A stretch of DNA of 31,220 bases. Source: a virus. Where the stretch lies: positions 1 through 31,220 of the IMG/VR virus record IMGVR_UViG_3300033153_006426. The stretch is one strand, 5' to 3'. Below are positions 30,740 through 31,220 of the stretch, piece after piece. The translations under genes were made by a program, and so were the position numbers. The notes under the pieces are model-generated. The model was not told the DNA's origin, ran no database searches, and saw nothing but the letters and a program-made list of their open reading frames with translations. Every line of letters begins with the position of its first letter. Position 1 is the stretch's first letter.

Positions 30740-30918
30740 GTAGATTTTTTGTGTTTGTTGATGAGACAAACAAGTATGTAGAGGATGATATATCTGAAGA
30801 TGATATCAAACAAATAGTAGAAGAGGGAGGGATTGTGATAGATCTTGATAGTATGGTAGAATATAAACTTGACTGGCAAACAGAGGAATATGTCTGGACC
30901 CCAGTTGATTATAGGTAG
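30736..30918 (+). CDS. Hypothetical acidic protein, 60 aa
   Basis: GTG start with AAAGGAGG upstream, overlapping the previous stop by four bases. Acidic and Val/Ile-rich, ending WTPVDYR. The N-terminal hydrophobic stretch (RFFVFVD) is too short to be a signal. Function unknown. Confidence 0.65.
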   Translation: MSRFFVFVDETNKYVEDDISEDDIKQIVEEGGIVIDLDSMVEYKLDWQTEEYVWTPVDYR

Positions 30919-30926
30919 GTGAGGGG

Positions 30927-31220
30927 TTGAAGAAAGCAATTGTAGCGTTTTTTCTGCTATATTGTATATCATTACAAGGTTTCAATGAATATAGATATAT
31001 GGCAGACAACAACCCGAAATTAAAAGGGGATGAAATGGTATTGATCAAGGAGACAATTGATAAAAATTATCATAAAGTTTCTTCTTGGTTAGATAAAGAA
31101 ACTCTTTACAAAGTCATAGCGAACGAGAGTAGATTTAAAACAACTGCAAAATCTAAAGATGGACAAGATAAAGGTTTATTTCAGATTAGAAAAAGCACAT
31201 ACTCTTTGCTGTATAAGAAA
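30927..31220 (+). CDS. Exported lytic transglycosylase-like protein (3' end outside window)
   Basis: The frame from TTG 30927 is open to the window end (98 codons). It begins with a signal-like stretch (KKAIVAFFLLYCISLQGF), and near the edge reads KVIANESRF, then DGQDKGLFQIRKSTY. That is the SLT/goose-lysozyme pattern: the catalytic Glu in NES and the conserved GLFQI. It should cut peptidoglycan in the periplasm. An alternative start at ATG 31005 would lose the signal. AGGTGAGG precedes the TTG. Its place after early genes leaves open whether it serves lysis or another cell-wall task. Confidence 0.72.
   Translation, partial: MKKAIVAFFLLYCISLQGFNEYRYMADNNPKLKGDEMVLIKETIDKNYHKVSSWLDKETLYKVIANESRFKTTAKSKDGQDKGLFQIRKSTYSLLYKK

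Overview
This window looks like a segment of a virulent T4-type myovirus genome, AT-rich by eye. It carries recognisable T4-style replication proteins: gp32, gp45, gp44, gp62, gp43, gp61, RNase H and gp47. It also has the regulators RegA and a gp55-like late sigma factor, and baseplate genes. Six copies of the T4-type late promoter octamer TATAAATA lie in intergenic gaps. A lipoprotein with an o-spanin look and a membrane-anchored coiled-coil protein point to a Gram-negative host.

Layout: 1-2603 holds gene 32 (5' end outside the window), the sliding clamp, a terminator and the clamp-loader ATPase. A large imperfect hairpin follows, then an anaerobic dNTP block (2713-6533) with two tandem NrdG-like activases, the class III reductase NrdD and a dUTPase. 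6586-9032 starts with a strong early promoter and has small unknown genes around a gp47-like nuclease. 9029-10795 is a cytosine-5 DNA methyltransferase whose catalytic Cys loop is interrupted by a mini-intein. From a late promoter follow regA and a tail-tube/baseplate protein. Next come an early-promoted structured RNA and a late-promoted P-loop kinase-like gene with an intein in its Walker A loop. A baseplate hub gene is on the minus strand (14010-15140). 15183-20666 is RNase H, gp55, a gene cut by a 40-bp tandem duplication, primase, dNMP kinase-like, gp62 and a basic protein. 20683-27478 is DNA polymerase, small genes, a spanin-like pair split by a second DNA methyltransferase, and a metallophosphoesterase. 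27570-28568 is a GIY-YIG homing endonuclease with an in-frame stop. 28544-29868 is two minus-strand late genes including a gp5-like spike. The window ends with three small early genes and the start of an exported lytic transglycosylase.

How it fits together: plus-strand replication and nucleotide genes run mostly in tightly overlapping cistrons (ATGA and TAATG junctions) from sigma70-like early promoters, all six with a 16-bp spacer. Virion genes use TATAAATA promoters. At two places a minus-strand late promoter sits back to back with a plus-strand early promoter. The least expected feature is a shared C-terminal tail, F-x-L-F or a variant, on DNA polymerase, RNase H, both DNA methyltransferases and a small basic protein. 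I read it as a possible sliding-clamp tether that would couple DNA methylation to the replisome. Functional calls come from motif reading and remembered family sequences; no database search was run.
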